Assembly: GCA_024639905.1 (NCBI GenBank)
Contig: JAHEGE010000007.1
Span: forward strand, 106,966-170,965
Direction: 5' to 3'
DNA length: 64,000 nt
Origin: Gammaproteobacteria bacterium
GTDB taxonomy: Bacteria; Pseudomonadota; Gammaproteobacteria; Pseudomonadales; Pseudohongiellaceae
The translations under genes and the position numbers were made by a program. This document shows, one piece after another, positions 26,804-36,810 of the stretch (position 1 is the stretch's first letter; each line of letters starts with the position of its first letter). The notes beneath the pieces were generated by a model. That model saw only the letters and a program-made list of their open reading frames with translations. It was not told where the DNA came from and did no database searches.

Positions 26804-27001
26804 CTATGAACCACTCTTCTGTTTTTCAGTGATGATCGTTTTAACTCGAGCGATATCACGCTTTAGGCCACTGATGAGATGCACCTGGCCTAGCTGTCCG
26901 GTTGCATTTTGCATACGGACGTTAAACTGGTCTTTAAAGAGACCCTGCAAATCTGCCTGCAGCTCTTCGACCGACTTCTCTCTCAATTCGCTCGCTTTCA
27001 T
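26804..27001 (-). CDS. rpmC: Ribosomal protein L29
   Basis: This 65-residue protein (63 in E. coli) near the tunnel exit docks trigger factor and SRP. It starts [18 protein letters not shown], with the helical-hairpin core [12 protein letters not shown] and the [13 protein letters not shown] segment. Its ATG overlaps the rplP stop codon (TAATG), so the two are translationally coupled. Confidence 0.95.
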   Translation of the reverse strand: MKASELREKSVEELQADLQGLFKDQFNVRMQNATGQLGQVHLISGLKRDIARVKTIITEKQKSGS

Positions 27002-27414
27002 TACATTACCGTCCGTTTAACGAAAGTCGTATCGAAGGGAAGCTTCGATGCAGCAAGGCCAAATGCCTCGCGCGCGAGCTCTTCGTTGACGCCTTCGATT
27101 TCAAACATAATACGACCCGGCTGAATCTGGGCGACCCAGTACTCAACGTTACCCTTACCCTTACCTTGACGAACCTCAAGAGGCTTGCCTGTAATTGGCT
27201 TGTCTGGGAACACGCGGATCCAGATTTTACCGCCACGCTTAACCCGGCGAGTCATCGCACGACGTGCGGCTTCAATTTGGCGAGCAGTCAAACGACCACG
27301 CGAGACGGCTTTAAGGCCGAATTCGCCGAAATCTACGTTGCTACCTCGATGCGAGAGCCCGCGGTTGCGGCCTTTCATCATCTTGCGGAATTTTGTACGC
27401 TTTGGCTGTAACAC
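27001..27414 (-). CDS. rplP: Ribosomal protein L16
   Basis: This 137-residue protein (136 in E. coli) is near the peptidyl-transferase centre and helps position the A-site tRNA. It starts [19 protein letters not shown]; the [35 protein letters not shown] segment is diagnostic. It belongs to the S10 operon, between rpsC and rpmC. Confidence 0.96.
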   Translation of the reverse strand: MLQPKRTKFRKMMKGRNRGLSHRGSNVDFGEFGLKAVSRGRLTARQIEAARRAMTRRVKRGGKIWIRVFPDKPITGKPLEVRQGKGKGNVEYWVAQIQPGRIMFEIEGVNEELAREAFGLAASKLPFDTTFVKRTVM

Positions 27415-27426
27415 GTCTCTTTACCT

Positions 27427-28095
27427 CTAGTTGGACTTAGCTTTCGAAGGCACGATGGCCTCATCTAAATCCAGAATTTCACCCTTGAAGACCCATACCT
27501 TGATACCGATGATGCCGTAGGTCGTCGCCGCTTCGGATGTCGCGTAGTCGATATCCGCACGCAAAGTATGCAGCGGCACTCGACCTTCACGATACCACTC
27601 AGAGCGAGCGATCTCGGCACCGCCGAGGCGGCCTCCAACTTGAATCTTGATACCTTCAGCGCCTTGGCGCATCGCATTTTGTACCGCACGCTTCATAGCG
27701 CGGCGGAACATAACGCGGCGCTCGAGCTGCGAAGCAACACCGTCGGCGACGAGCTGCGCGTCGAGGTCAGGCTTACGAATTTCTTCGATATTGACCTGAA
27801 CAGGAACGCCCATCTGTTGAGTCAGCGTATTACGCAGCGCCTCAACGTCTTCGCCTTTCTTGCCGATCACGATGCCTGGGCGCGCCGTGTAAACGGTGAC
27901 CTTAGCGGTCTGCGCTGGGCGCTCGATCTCGACTCGAGAAACTGACGCAGCGGCTAGCTTCTTCTTGACGAATTCTCGCACGCGGAGATCAACGAGTAGG
28001 TTGTCTGCGTAGTTCTTTCCTTCGGCATACCATGTAGAGGTATGTTTCTTGGTTATGCCAAGACGAATTCCAGTTGGATGTACTTTCTGACCCAT
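27427..28095 (-). CDS. rpsC: Ribosomal protein S3
   Basis: This small-subunit protein lines the mRNA entry channel. The N-terminal [24 protein letters not shown], the KH-domain [14 protein letters not shown] and the C-terminal [23 protein letters not shown] are typical. At 222 residues it is a little shorter than E. coli S3 (233), the difference being at the C-terminus. It lies between rplV and rplP. Confidence 0.96.
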   Translation of the reverse strand: MGQKVHPTGIRLGITKKHTSTWYAEGKNYADNLLVDLRVREFVKKKLAAASVSRVEIERPAQTAKVTVYTARPGIVIGKKGEDVEALRNTLTQQMGVPVQVNIEEIRKPDLDAQLVADGVASQLERRVMFRRAMKRAVQNAMRQGAEGIKIQVGGRLGGAEIARSEWYREGRVPLHTLRADIDYATSEAATTYGIIGIKVWVFKGEILDLDEAIVPSKAKSN

Positions 28096-28104
28096 CCGAT
28101 GCTC

Positions 28105-28437
28105 CTAGCTATCAGCGACCGTGATTGTTATATGACAAGAGCGCTTCAAAATTCGATCAGCTCGTCCCTTGGCTCGTGGCATGATGCGTTTCATCGTCAT
28201 GCCTTCATCAACGCAGATCGTTGATACCTTCAACTCATCTACATCAGCGCCTTCGTTGTGCTCCGCGTTAGCGATAGCAGAATTCAGCACCTTCTTAATA
28301 AGCGCAGCACCTTTCTTAGGGCTGTAGGTCAGCAACTGCAGCGCATCTTCCACTGCTTTGCCGCGTATCTGGTCGGCTACGAGTCGGGCTTTCTGAGCCG
28401 ACATACGTGCGCCTTTTAATTTCGCAATAACTTCCAT
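28105..28437 (-). CDS. rplV: Ribosomal protein L22
   Basis: This 110-residue protein, the same length as in E. coli, has a long hairpin that lines the exit tunnel. The core reads [25 protein letters not shown], and the tunnel loop region reads [26 protein letters not shown]. The loop where macrolide-resistance changes occur looks ordinary. It is in the S10 operon between rpsS and rpsC. Confidence 0.96.
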   Translation of the reverse strand: MEVIAKLKGARMSAQKARLVADQIRGKAVEDALQLLTYSPKKGAALIKKVLNSAIANAEHNEGADVDELKVSTICVDEGMTMKRIMPRAKGRADRILKRSCHITITVADS

Positions 28438-28449
28438 TTCAGCCCCCGC

Positions 28450-28722
28450 TTAGCGCGCTTTCTTGTCGGCCACGTGACCTTTGTAGGTCCGTGTGACAGC
28501 GAATTCGCCCAACTTATGGCCAACCATGTCTTCGTTAATCGAGACAGGCACGTGTTGCCGACCGTTATGGACGGCGATGGTGAGGCCGATCATGTCGGGA
28601 GAGATCATCGAACGGCGTGACCATGTCTTGATGGGACGCTTGTCGTTGGCTTCCGAGGCGATCTGCACTTTTTTCATCAAGTGGAGGTCAATGAAGGGAC
28701 CTTTTTTTAGTGAACGTGGCAC
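28450..28722 (-). CDS. rpsS: Ribosomal protein S19
   Basis: This 90-residue protein (92 in E. coli) of the small-subunit head begins [19 protein letters not shown]. It has [29 protein letters not shown] and ends with [22 protein letters not shown], all diagnostic. It lies between rplB and rplV. Confidence 0.96.
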   Translation of the reverse strand: MPRSLKKGPFIDLHLMKKVQIASEANDKRPIKTWSRRSMISPDMIGLTIAVHNGRQHVPVSINEDMVGHKLGEFAVTRTYKGHVADKKAR

Positions 28723-28738
28723 TGGCTATACCCCTACC

Positions 28739-29569
28739 TTAACGGCTTGAATTTCTGCGACGGACAATCATGTTGTCTGTGCGCTTATTGCTTCGTGTCT
28801 TGTAACCCTTAGTCGGCATACCCCAAGGTGAAACTGGGTGACGGCCACCTGAGGTGCGTCCTTCACCACCACCATGTGGGTGATCGACTGGGTTCATCGC
28901 GACACCGCGAACTGTTGGGCGTACGCCCCTCCAACGCTTCGCACCGGCTTTACCGAGCTGACGCAGGCTGTGCTCTGAGTTAGAAACCTCGCCCAGTACC
29001 GCACGGCAATCCGCGAGCACTTTGCGCATTTCGCCAGAGCGTAGACGCAGTGTTGCGTAAGCGCCTTCGCGCGCAACTAGCTGCAGCGAAGTACCGGCAC
29101 TACGTGCAACCTGCGCACCCTTACCAGGCTTGAGCTCGACACAGTGTACCGTGCTACCCAAAGGCACATTGCGCAGTGGTAGGCAGTTTCCAACTTTAAT
29201 CGGCGCATCTTCACCAGAAACGACCGTGTCGCCCGCCTTCACTTTGTTAGGCGCGATGATGTAAGAGCGAACGCCGTCTGCGTAAAGCAGCAAGGCGATG
29301 TTAGCGGAACGGTTGGGGTCATATTCCAGACGCTCAACCTTCGCAGGGATTCCGTCGCGCGTGCGCTTGAAATCGATAATGCGATATTTCTGCTTGTGAC
29401 CACCACCCGCGTGACGACGCGTGATACGGCCAAGATTATTGCGGCCACCGGTCTTAGACTTAGGCGCAGTAAGAGGAGCGTAAGGCTCGCCCTTATGCAG
29501 GTCTGGATGCACGACTTTAATGACGTGACGGCGACCCGGTGAAGTAGGTTTACACTTTACAACTGGCAT
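28739..29569 (-). CDS. rplB: Ribosomal protein L2
   Basis: This 276-residue protein (273 in E. coli) is one of the most conserved large-subunit proteins and is needed for subunit association and peptidyl transfer. It starts [19 protein letters not shown]. The C-terminal [29 protein letters not shown] contains the histidine essential in E. coli. It is in the S10 operon after rplW. Confidence 0.97.
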   Translation of the reverse strand: MPVVKCKPTSPGRRHVIKVVHPDLHKGEPYAPLTAPKSKTGGRNNLGRITRRHAGGGHKQKYRIIDFKRTRDGIPAKVERLEYDPNRSANIALLLYADGVRSYIIAPNKVKAGDTVVSGEDAPIKVGNCLPLRNVPLGSTVHCVELKPGKGAQVARSAGTSLQLVAREGAYATLRLRSGEMRKVLADCRAVLGEVSNSEHSLRQLGKAGAKRWRGVRPTVRGVAMNPVDHPHGGGEGRTSGGRHPVSPWGMPTKGYKTRSNKRTDNMIVRRRNSSR

Positions 29570-29586
29570 GACTATTCCCTACCTCT

Positions 29587-29886
29587 TTAGCTGATGTCAG
29601 CGAAGTCAATTTCATGACCCGCTTCGAGGCGAACGTAAGCTTTCTTCCAGTCGGAGCGGCGACGGATGCGTCCACCGGCTCCACGCTTAGTTTTGCCTTT
29701 AACGTTAAGGATCTGAAGGTCGGCAACTGACACTTTGAACAACGTTTCAACTGCCTCGCGAACCTCAGGCTTAGTCGCCGTGGTCGCAATACGGAACGCG
29801 TACTGGTTGTTGCCTTCGCCCATTAGCGTAGTCTTTTCAGACACGTGTGGGCCCAGAATTACTTGATAGAGTCGCTCTTGGTTCAT
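29587..29886 (-). CDS. rplW: Ribosomal protein L23
   Basis: This 99-residue tunnel-exit protein (100 in E. coli) is a main docking site for trigger factor and SRP. It begins [20 protein letters not shown] and contains [27 protein letters not shown]. The start codon overlaps the rplD stop by four bases (ATGA), so translation is probably coupled. Confidence 0.96.
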   Translation of the reverse strand: MNQERLYQVILGPHVSEKTTLMGEGNNQYAFRIATTATKPEVREAVETLFKVSVADLQILNVKGKTKRGAGGRIRRRSDWKKAYVRLEAGHEIDFADIS

Positions 29887-30503
29887 GCCAGCATCTCCTC
29901 GACTTTCTTAAGCGCGGCGACGGTGATAATCACGTTGTCGAATCCGATCAGGCTTACTGGATCGATTCCGGCTACGTCGAGAACGTCTACCTTGTGAAGG
30001 TTACGTGAGGCGAGGTAGAGATTAGGCTCTGCCTGCTCTGAGATGATGAGAACGTTGTCGAGGTTAAACTCATTGAGCTTACTGACAAGATCTTTCGTCT
30101 TGTGTGAGTCAATAGCAAATTCGTTAACCGCGAAAAGGCGGTCCTGACGAATCAGCTCAGACAGAATGCAGCGCATCGCACCGCGGTACATCTTCTTGTT
30201 GAGCTTCTTGCTGTGATCTTGTGGACGCGCAGCAAAGGTCACACCACCGCTACGCCAAATTGGGCTGCGGATAGTACCAGAACGCGCTCGGCCTGTGCCT
30301 TTTTGACGCCATGGCTTACGACCACCACCACGCACTTCCGAACGCGTCTTCTGCTGCACAGTGCCCTGACGAGCGCCAGCTAGATACGTTACGACAGTCT
30401 GGTGTACCAGCGCTTCGTTGTATTCTTTACCGAAAGCCTCGTCTGAGAGAGAGACTTTTTCCTTGCCTGCTTTGTTGCCAGGCAATGCAAGACTTAATTC
30501 CAT
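29883..30503 (-). CDS. rplD: Ribosomal protein L4
   Basis: This 206-residue protein (201 in E. coli) has a loop that reaches the exit tunnel. In E. coli it also represses the S10 operon through the leader before rpsJ. It starts [19 protein letters not shown]. The tunnel-loop region [39 protein letters not shown] is well conserved. It lies between rplC and rplW. Confidence 0.96.
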   Translation of the reverse strand: MELSLALPGNKAGKEKVSLSDEAFGKEYNEALVHQTVVTYLAGARQGTVQQKTRSEVRGGGRKPWRQKGTGRARSGTIRSPIWRSGGVTFAARPQDHSKKLNKKMYRGAMRCILSELIRQDRLFAVNEFAIDSHKTKDLVSKLNEFNLDNVLIISEQAEPNLYLASRNLHKVDVLDVAGIDPVSLIGFDNVIITVAALKKVEEMLA

Positions 30504-30506
30504 TGC

Positions 30507-31151
30507 TTACCCCTTGGCCTTAACAGCTGGTCGTACGACGACGCTTGATCCGGTTGCACCCGGTACCGCACCCTTGATAAGGAGCAGATTGTTTTCGAGG
30601 TCGACGCGAACGATTTTCAGGCTCTGAGTCGTTGAACGCTCATTACCCATCTGGCCAGCCATCTTCTTACCTTTCCATACGCGACCAGGAGTCTGACACT
30701 GGCCGATAGAACCCAACGCACGGTGCGATAGAGAGTTACCGTGCGTAGCGTCTTGCATAGAGAAGTTGTGGCGCTTAATACCACCCTGGAAACCCTTACC
30801 TTTCGAGGTGCCGGTCACATCGACCATCTGCCCTTCGGTAAACAGGTCAACTTTGATTTCGCCACCTGCAGCCAGCTCGGCTACATCGGTTTCCTCTGCA
30901 CGGAATTCCCATAAACCGGTGCCGGCTTCGGTGTTCGCCTTAGCGAAGTGACCAGCCATGCCCTTAGTGACGCGCGAGGCGCGACGCGATCCGGTAGTGA
31001 CCTGAATAGCCGTATAGCCATCAGTTTCAGGAGTTTTGATCTGAGTGATCCGATTCGGCTGTATTTCTACCACTGTAACAGGGACAGAAGCGCCTTCTTC
31101 GGTGAAGACGCGGGTCATTCCGCTCTTACGACCGACTAATCCAATAGACAT
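30507..31151 (-). CDS. rplC: Ribosomal protein L3
   Basis: This protein of about 214 residues (209 in E. coli) is one of the first to bind 23S rRNA. The ATG giving [16 protein letters not shown] is chosen because it matches the family; an upstream in-frame start would add seven non-conserved residues. [17 protein letters not shown] and the methylation-site region ([14 protein letters not shown]) are typical. A spacer of 335 bases separates it from rpsJ, which is unusually long for the S10 operon. Confidence 0.96.
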   Translation of the reverse strand: MSIGLVGRKSGMTRVFTEEGASVPVTVVEIQPNRITQIKTPETDGYTAIQVTTGSRRASRVTKGMAGHFAKANTEAGTGLWEFRAEETDVAELAAGGEIKVDLFTEGQMVDVTGTSKGKGFQGGIKRHNFSMQDATHGNSLSHRALGSIGQCQTPGRVWKGKKMAGQMGNERSTTQSLKIVRVDLENNLLLIKGAVPGATGSSVVVRPAVKAKG

Positions 31152-31486
31152 GTTATAAACCTCATCGTGCAAGGGGCTGAAACCCTCTATGGCCGCTGAC
31201 GCGTTACACTATGTTCGCCACCGCAAATGGGTAGCAGGAATATCAGTGCGCCAAAACTATTCTAAGCCAATGCTTTATAGAAAGGGCGAAGAGGACTGAA
31301 CTCTCAACGCCTGGACTCTTTGTATTACAATACCGCTGTACTTCAAGGCATTCGCACACTTATGTAAACGAACGCTGTCTAACTTTGTAAGGCTTTGCCC
31401 CACCGCCCCAGCGGGTTAGCGCCGGTGGCTTTTATCTAGTGACTGCCGGGTCTTGGCCGGTGCCTGCTAATTCTTTTGAACGCTAC
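31152..31486 (-). other. Long rpsJ-rplC intergenic region
   Basis: No gene is visible in these 335 bases. On the minus strand, soon after rpsJ, there is a CCACC/GGTGG-based hairpin (about 31398-31428) with no T-tract. A weak TTGAAG - 16 bases - TACAAA pair and a TATAAA hexamer lie further on. It may hold an internal promoter or a regulatory leader for rplC, possibly the target of L4-type control, but nothing is decisive. Confidence 0.4.
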
Positions 31487-31798
<312 letters not shown>

Positions 31799-31965
31799 CT
31801 ATCTACAACTCCAATGTGTCTTGGTCAGTATCTTGCACGCATCTCTTTACAAGGATGACGAACAAAAAATAATTAATCTTTTCGCCCCGCTATGCCGAAG
31901 ATAGTGGCAAGAGGGATCGTGTATCGGCGCTGGCTGGATTTGCCTTTGCCAAAAATAGAAGCGGA

Positions 31966-31994
31966 ATTCTACGGGTGGGCCCACATCCTGTCAA
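31966..31994 (-). promoter_or_regulatory. S10 operon promoter
   Basis: On the minus strand TTGACA (31989-31994) and TAGAAT (31966-31971) are separated by exactly 17 bases, close to the sigma-70 consensus. The spacer contains the perfect 10-base palindrome GTGGGCCCAC (31975-31984). The discriminator after the -10 box begins TCCGC. A leader of roughly 160 bases would precede rpsJ. The remainder of the 336-base gap between tuf and rpsJ holds the tuf terminator and no gene. Confidence 0.85.
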
Positions 31995-32090
31995 GCGATA
32001 TACCGCGCAAAACCTTAACTTCTCGGCGTTAGATCCCGTTGAACGCTGTTCTCGGGTGCTAAAGCCTCACTAACGGCAAACTAGACTCAC

Positions 32091-32115
32091 AAAAAAACAC
32101 CCCCGTAGGGGTGTT
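32091..32115 (-). terminator. Rho-independent terminator after tuf copy 1
   Basis: On the minus strand AACACCCC and GGGGTGTT form an 8-bp stem with a TACG tetraloop, followed by seven Ts. It begins 20 bases beyond the tuf stop codon and ends the str operon before the S10 promoter. Confidence 0.93.
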
Positions 32116-32134
32116 CCTTTGCTAAATCAAACGC

Positions 32135-33325
32135 TTACTCGAAGATCTTGGCTACGACGCCAGCACCTACGGTACGGCCGCCTTCGCGAATCGCGAAACG
32201 CAGGCCTTCGTCCATCGCGATTGGCGCGATCAGAGTCACTTCCATCTTCACGTTGTCGCCTGGCATTACCATCTCAACGCCTTCTGGCAGCTCACACGCA
32301 CCCGTTACGTCCGTAGTACGGAAGTAGAACTGGGGACGGTAGCCCTTGAAGAATGGCGTGTGGCGACCACCTTCGTCTTTAGACAGAATGTACACCTCTG
32401 CCTCGAACTTCGTGTGTGGCTTGATCGTGCCTTTCTTAGAAAGCACCTGACCACGCTCAACGTCTTCACGCTTTGTGCCACGCAGAAGGACACCGACGTT
32501 CTCGCCAGCGCGACCTTCGTCGAGCAGCTTGCGGAACATCTCAACACCCGTACATACAGTGGTAGTCGTGTCGCGGATACCCACGATCTCGATCTCGTCA
32601 CCCACGTTTACAATACCGCGCTCAATACGGCCAGTTACCACAGTACCGCGACCTGAAATCGAGAACACGTCTTCGATAGGCATCAGGAACGCTTGGTCGA
32701 CGTCGCGAACAGGCTCAGGGATGTAGTTGTCGAGAGTCTCAACAAGCTTCAGTACCGCAGGCGCGCCGATGTCAGACGTGTCGCCTTCCAGCGCTTTCAG
32801 TGCAGAACCGATTACGATTGGCGTGTCGTCGCCCGGGAAGTCGTACTGGTCGAGAAGCTCACGGATCTCCATCTCAACAAGCTCGAGCAGCTCTTCGTCG
32901 TCAACCATGTCCGCTTTGTTCATGAACACGACGATGTAAGGCACGCCAACCTGACGCGACAGCAGGATGTGCTCGCGAGTCTGTGGCATGGGGCCGTCTG
33001 CAGCCGAACAAACCAGGATCGCGCCGTCCATCTGCGCAGCACCCGTAATCATGTTCTTCACGTAGTCGGCGTGTCCAGGACAGTCGACGTGAGCGTAGTG
33101 ACGGTTAGGCGAATCGTATTCAACGTGAGACGTCGAGATAGTGATACCACGCGCCTTCTCTTCGGGGGCGTTGTCGATTTGCGCGAAGTCGCGCATCGAG
33201 CCGCCGTAGGCCTCAGCACAAACCTTGGTCAACGCCGCTGTTAGCGTCGTCTTACCGTGGTCAACGTGTCCGATCGTGCCGACGTTTACGTGTACTTTAC
33301 TTCTTTCGAATTTTTCCTTAGCCAC
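32135..33325 (-). CDS. tufA: Elongation factor Tu, copy 1 (str operon), GTG start
   Basis: This 396-residue GTPase delivers aminoacyl-tRNA to the ribosome. The G1 motif [11 protein letters not shown]3 DCPGHADY and G4 NKAD are present, and length is normal (394 in E. coli). The start codon is GTG, preceded by AAGAGGTGCTATT. The coding sequence appears identical, base for base, to the second copy at 49314-50504 except at the start codon, which is ATG there. It follows fusA in the str operon and ends in a terminator. Confidence 0.97.
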   Translation of the reverse strand: MAKEKFERSKVHVNVGTIGHVDHGKTTLTAALTKVCAEAYGGSMRDFAQIDNAPEEKARGITISTSHVEYDSPNRHYAHVDCPGHADYVKNMITGAAQMDGAILVCSAADGPMPQTREHILLSRQVGVPYIVVFMNKADMVDDEELLELVEMEIRELLDQYDFPGDDTPIVIGSALKALEGDTSDIGAPAVLKLVETLDNYIPEPVRDVDQAFLMPIEDVFSISGRGTVVTGRIERGIVNVGDEIEIVGIRDTTTTVCTGVEMFRKLLDEGRAGENVGVLLRGTKREDVERGQVLSKKGTIKPHTKFEAEVYILSKDEGGRHTPFFKGYRPQFYFRTTDVTGACELPEGVEMVMPGDNVKMEVTLIAPIAMDEGLRFAIREGGRTVGAGVVAKIFE

Positions 33326-33378
33326 AATAGCACCTCTTCTTACTAAATTAGTTGTTAGTTTCCGCTAGGACTTGCACC

Positions 33379-35466
33379 CTAGGCCTTAATGATTGCGTCG
33401 GCAACGTTGCCCGGCACGATGGCGTATTTATCAAACTCCATCGTATAGGTCGCGCGGCCTTGGGTTGCAGAGCGCAGGTCAGTTGAATAACCAAACATCT
33501 CAGCCAAAGGCACCTCTGCACGAACCACTTTGCCCGAAGGACTGTCATCCATGCCTTGAACCAGACCGCGTCGACGGTTGAGGTCGCCCATTACGTCGCC
33601 CATGTAGTCCTCAGGTGTTACCACCTCAACACTCATGATTGGCTCTAGCAGCGCAGGGTCAGCTTCGAGAGCACCCTTCTTCAGCGCGAGTGAGCCGGCG
33701 ATCTTGAACGCCATCTCGCTTGAGTCGACGTCGTGGAACGAGCCGTCAAACAAGGTGACCTTCATGGCCAACAGCGGGTAGCCCGCGAGACAGCCGTTCT
33801 TCATTTGCTCTTGAACGCCCTTATCCACCGCCGGGATGTATTCGCGAGGAATCGTTCCGCCGACAATCTCGTTTACGAATTCGTATTCTGAATCCGGATC
33901 CAGAGGCTCGAGACGCAATACAACGTGTCCGTATTGACCACGACCACCTGACTGCTTAACGTGCTTACCGGCGACTTCAACGGTCTTGCGAATCGTCTCG
34001 CGGTAGGCAACTTGTGGCTTACCGATGTTCGCTTCGACGCTAAATTCGCGACGCATACGGTCAACGAGAACGTCGAGGTGAAGCTCACCCATGCCCGAGA
34101 TAATTGTTTGTCCAGACTCTTCGTCTGTTTCAACACGGAAAGACGGATCTTCCTGCGCGAGTTTACCAAGCGCGATACCCATCTTCTCTTGGTCGGCCTT
34201 TGACTTTGGCTCAACCGCAACGGAGATAACCGGATCAGGGAATTCCATCTTCTCGAGCGTGACGATGCGGTCTAGCGCACACAGCGTCTCGCCCGTAGTC
34301 ACGTCTTTCAGGCCAATCGCCGCAGCGATGTCGCCCGCGAGCACTTCTTTGATCTCTTCGCGTGAGTTCGCGTGCATCTGCACCATACGGCCAACACGCT
34401 CCTTCTTGGTTTTAATCGGGTTGTACACCGAATCACCAGAGTTGAGCTTGCCAGAGTACACGCGGAAGAAGGTCAACGTACCCACGAATGGGTCTGTCGC
34501 AATTTTGAATGCGAGTGCCGCAAACGGCGCGTTGTCTTCCACTTCGCAAGTCACTTGCGAACCGTCTTCCAATACGCCTTCGATTGCCTTTACTTCGGTA
34601 GGCGCAGGCATGTAGTCGACAACCGCGTCGAGTACCGCTTGCACGCCTTTGTTCTTGAACGCAGAGCCACAGAACGTAGGCACGATTTCGCTCGCGAGCG
34701 TGCGAATACGAATGCCCTTCATCAAGTCGGCTTCGCTGAGATCACCCTCGTCGAGATAGCGCTCCATCAACTCTTCAGTCGCCTCGGCGGCATTCTCAAC
34801 CAGCATCTCACGCCACTTTGCCGCGTCATCAACCATATCTGCAGGGATATCTTCGTAGCTGAACGACGTACCTTGGTCGTCTTCGCTCCAGCGAATCGTC
34901 TTCATCTTTACAAGATCGACGACGCCCTTAAAATCTTCCTCTGCACCGATAGCAAGCTGCATTGGGACAGGGTTGGCACCAAGACGATCTTTAACCTGGC
35001 CGACAACCTTGAGGAAGTCAGCGCCGGCACGGTCCATTTTATTAACGAAGATCATACGCGGAACTTCGTAGCGGTTAGCCTGACGCCAAACCGTCTCTGT
35101 CTGCGGCTGAACGCCCGATGAGCCACACAGCACAACTACTGCGCCGTCGAGTACGCGCAGCGAGCGCTCTACTTCAATAGTGAAGTCGACGTGTCCGGGG
35201 GTATCGATGATATTGATACGATGCTCATCGTATTGCTTATCCATACCGCTCCAGAAACAAGTCGTCGCTGCCGAGGTGATCGTGATACCACGCTCTTGCT
35301 CTTGCTCCATCCAGTCCATCGTTGCGGCGCCATCATGCACCTCACCGATTTTGTGTGAGACGCCTGTGTAGAACAGCACGCGTTCGGTAGTCGTTGTTTT
35401 GCCCGCGTCAACGTGAGCGACGATGCCGATATTGCGGTAACGACTCAGTGGGTGTTTTCTGGCCAC
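33379..35466 (-). CDS. fusA: Elongation factor G
   Basis: This 695-residue GTPase (704 in E. coli) drives translocation. G1 [12 protein letters not shown] (residues 17-28), G3 DTPGHVDF and G4 NKMDRAGA are present, with all five domains as judged by length and by conserved C-terminal stretches such as [15 protein letters not shown] and GRGQYGHVV segments. The start codon is GTG ([22 protein letters not shown]). It lies between rpsG and tuf copy 1 in the str operon. Confidence 0.97.
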   Translation of the reverse strand: MARKHPLSRYRNIGIVAHVDAGKTTTTERVLFYTGVSHKIGEVHDGAATMDWMEQEQERGITITSAATTCFWSGMDKQYDEHRINIIDTPGHVDFTIEVERSLRVLDGAVVVLCGSSGVQPQTETVWRQANRYEVPRMIFVNKMDRAGADFLKVVGQVKDRLGANPVPMQLAIGAEEDFKGVVDLVKMKTIRWSEDDQGTSFSYEDIPADMVDDAAKWREMLVENAAEATEELMERYLDEGDLSEADLMKGIRIRTLASEIVPTFCGSAFKNKGVQAVLDAVVDYMPAPTEVKAIEGVLEDGSQVTCEVEDNAPFAALAFKIATDPFVGTLTFFRVYSGKLNSGDSVYNPIKTKKERVGRMVQMHANSREEIKEVLAGDIAAAIGLKDVTTGETLCALDRIVTLEKMEFPDPVISVAVEPKSKADQEKMGIALGKLAQEDPSFRVETDEESGQTIISGMGELHLDVLVDRMRREFSVEANIGKPQVAYRETIRKTVEVAGKHVKQSGGRGQYGHVVLRLEPLDPDSEYEFVNEIVGGTIPREYIPAVDKGVQEQMKNGCLAGYPLLAMKVTLFDGSFHDVDSSEMAFKIAGSLALKKGALEADPALLEPIMSVEVVTPEDYMGDVMGDLNRRRGLVQGMDDSPSGKVVRAEVPLAEMFGYSTDLRSATQGRATYTMEFDKYAIVPGNVADAIIKA

Positions 35467-35494
35467 AGCTTATGCCCTCAAATTTAAATAAGTA

Positions 35495-35965
35495 TTAGAA
35501 ACGGTAGTGCGAGAATGCGCGGTTGGCTTCAGCCATACGGTGCACGTCTTCACGCTTGCGAACCGCGCTGCCGCGGCCTTCCGATGCGTCGAAGATCTCG
35601 CCGGCTAGGCGCAGGTCCATAGACTTCTCACCGCGCTTGCGCGAATGCTCAACGAGCCAACGCATAGCGAGCGCATTACGACGCTCAACACGGACTTCAA
35701 CGGGAACCTGGTAAGTAGCACCACCGACACGGCGTGACTTCACCTCAACCATAGGCGCGATCGCCTCAAGCGCCTTCTCGAAGACTTCGAGTGGATCGGC
35801 ACTAGTCTTAGTCGCCACAACATCGAGCGCACCGTAGACGATTTTCTCGGCTACAGACTTCTTGCCGTCGACCATCACGTGGTTCATGAATTTGGCTAGG
35901 GTTTTATTTCCGAACTTGGGATCAGGCAGAACTTCACGTTTTGCCACTTCTCTTCTTCTAGGCAT
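35495..35965 (-). CDS. rpsG: Ribosomal protein S7
   Basis: This 156-residue primary 16S rRNA-binding protein of the small-subunit head in E. coli represses the str operon by binding the rpsL-rpsG spacer. It begins [20 protein letters not shown] and contains [28 protein letters not shown] and [38 protein letters not shown] 235-base spacer with a strong hairpin separates it from rpsL. Confidence 0.97.
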   Translation of the reverse strand: MPRRREVAKREVLPDPKFGNKTLAKFMNHVMVDGKKSVAEKIVYGALDVVATKTSADPLEVFEKALEAIAPMVEVKSRRVGGATYQVPVEVRVERRNALAMRWLVEHSRKRGEKSMDLRLAGEIFDASEGRGSAVRKREDVHRMAEANRAFSHYRF

Positions 35966-36127
35966 AGTAGACCTCTGTGTTTATTCAGGGAAATCCAGGA
36001 CTCAGCGCCGTTAATCGGCTTACCTGGCCTTACTCTCACTCACCCGAGCCTTGGTGAGCCACGCATCCTTGCGCTTGTAGTGCTACCCCATGAGGGACCG
36101 AGCGGCTGGCGCTCGAGCTCTGTACTC

Positions 36128-36179
36128 GTCCTGCATCAAAGGCGCCGGCGAAAAATCGCGGGCGCCTTTGATGCAGGAC
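36128..36179 (-). promoter_or_regulatory. Strong hairpin in the rpsL-rpsG spacer
   Basis: Arms 36128-36146 and 36161-36179 are a perfect 19-bp inverted repeat (GTCCTGCATCAAAGGCGCC). Within the 14-base loop GCGA and TCGC can add four more pairs. There is no following T-tract, so it is unlikely to be a simple terminator. In E. coli the S7 repressor site lies in this spacer; this hairpin may be its counterpart or an RNase III processing site. Confidence 0.7.
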
Positions 36180-36200
36180 TGAATTCTGAAGACTGCTGCG

Positions 36201-36575
36201 TTACGACTTAGGTCGCTTAGCACCGTATTTCGAACGGCCTTGACGACGGTCTGCAACGCCCGACGTATCGAGGCTGCCACGCACGGTGTGATAACGCACA
36301 CCTGGAAGGTCTTTTACACGACCACCGCGGATCAAGACGACCGAGTGCTCCTGAAGGTTGTGGCCTTCACCACCAATGTAAGAGGAAACCTCATAGCCGT
36401 TAACCAAGCGTACACGACAGACCTTACGCAGAGCCGAGTTCGGCTTCTTAGGCGTAGTGGTGTAAACGCGTGTGCACACACCGCGCTTCTGTGGCGAGCC
36501 TTGTAGGGCTGGCACGTCGCTCTTCGATACTTTGCTCTTGCGGGGCTTGCGAACTAGTTGGTTAATCGTAGTCAT
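36201..36575 (-). CDS. rpsL: Ribosomal protein S12
   Basis: This 124-residue decoding-site protein is the same length as in E. coli. It begins [16 protein letters not shown]. The streptomycin-relevant lysines are present: K43 in [10 protein letters not shown] (numbered with Met1) and K88 in [17 protein letters not shown], so the allele is of the sensitive type. It is the first gene of the str operon, about 180 bases downstream of a near-consensus promoter. Confidence 0.97.
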   Translation of the reverse strand: MTTINQLVRKPRKSKVSKSDVPALQGSPQKRGVCTRVYTTTPKKPNSALRKVCRVRLVNGYEVSSYIGGEGHNLQEHSVVLIRGGRVKDLPGVRYHTVRGSLDTSGVADRRQGRSKYGAKRPKS

Positions 36576-36755
36576 TGCTGGGTAAAACCTCTTGTTCTAG
36601 CTCGCATCTTTGCTAACTAGCTGATTAATTTGATTTATCGTCAGATCTAAATCGTGAGATCGACGAGCTCGCGCGGCCTACTTCCAAACGCCTAGGCGCT
36701 GGGGCGTCGACACGCGGCGGCCGACTGTGACTGCAGCCGGCTCGAAGGAGTGCGG

Positions 36756-36784
36756 ATCATAAAGACCGCACCCTCTCGAGTCAA
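36756..36784 (-). promoter_or_regulatory. str operon promoter upstream of rpsL
   Basis: On the minus strand TTGACT (36779-36784) and TATGAT (36756-36761) are separated by 17 bases. The following bases are CCGCACTCC, a GC-rich discriminator. It lies just past the rpoC stop codon and gives a leader of about 170 bases before rpsL. The rest of the 235-base gap holds no gene. Confidence 0.85.
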
Positions 36785-36810
36785 CCATTTCGCCTAAAGC
36801 GAGCGCAAGC

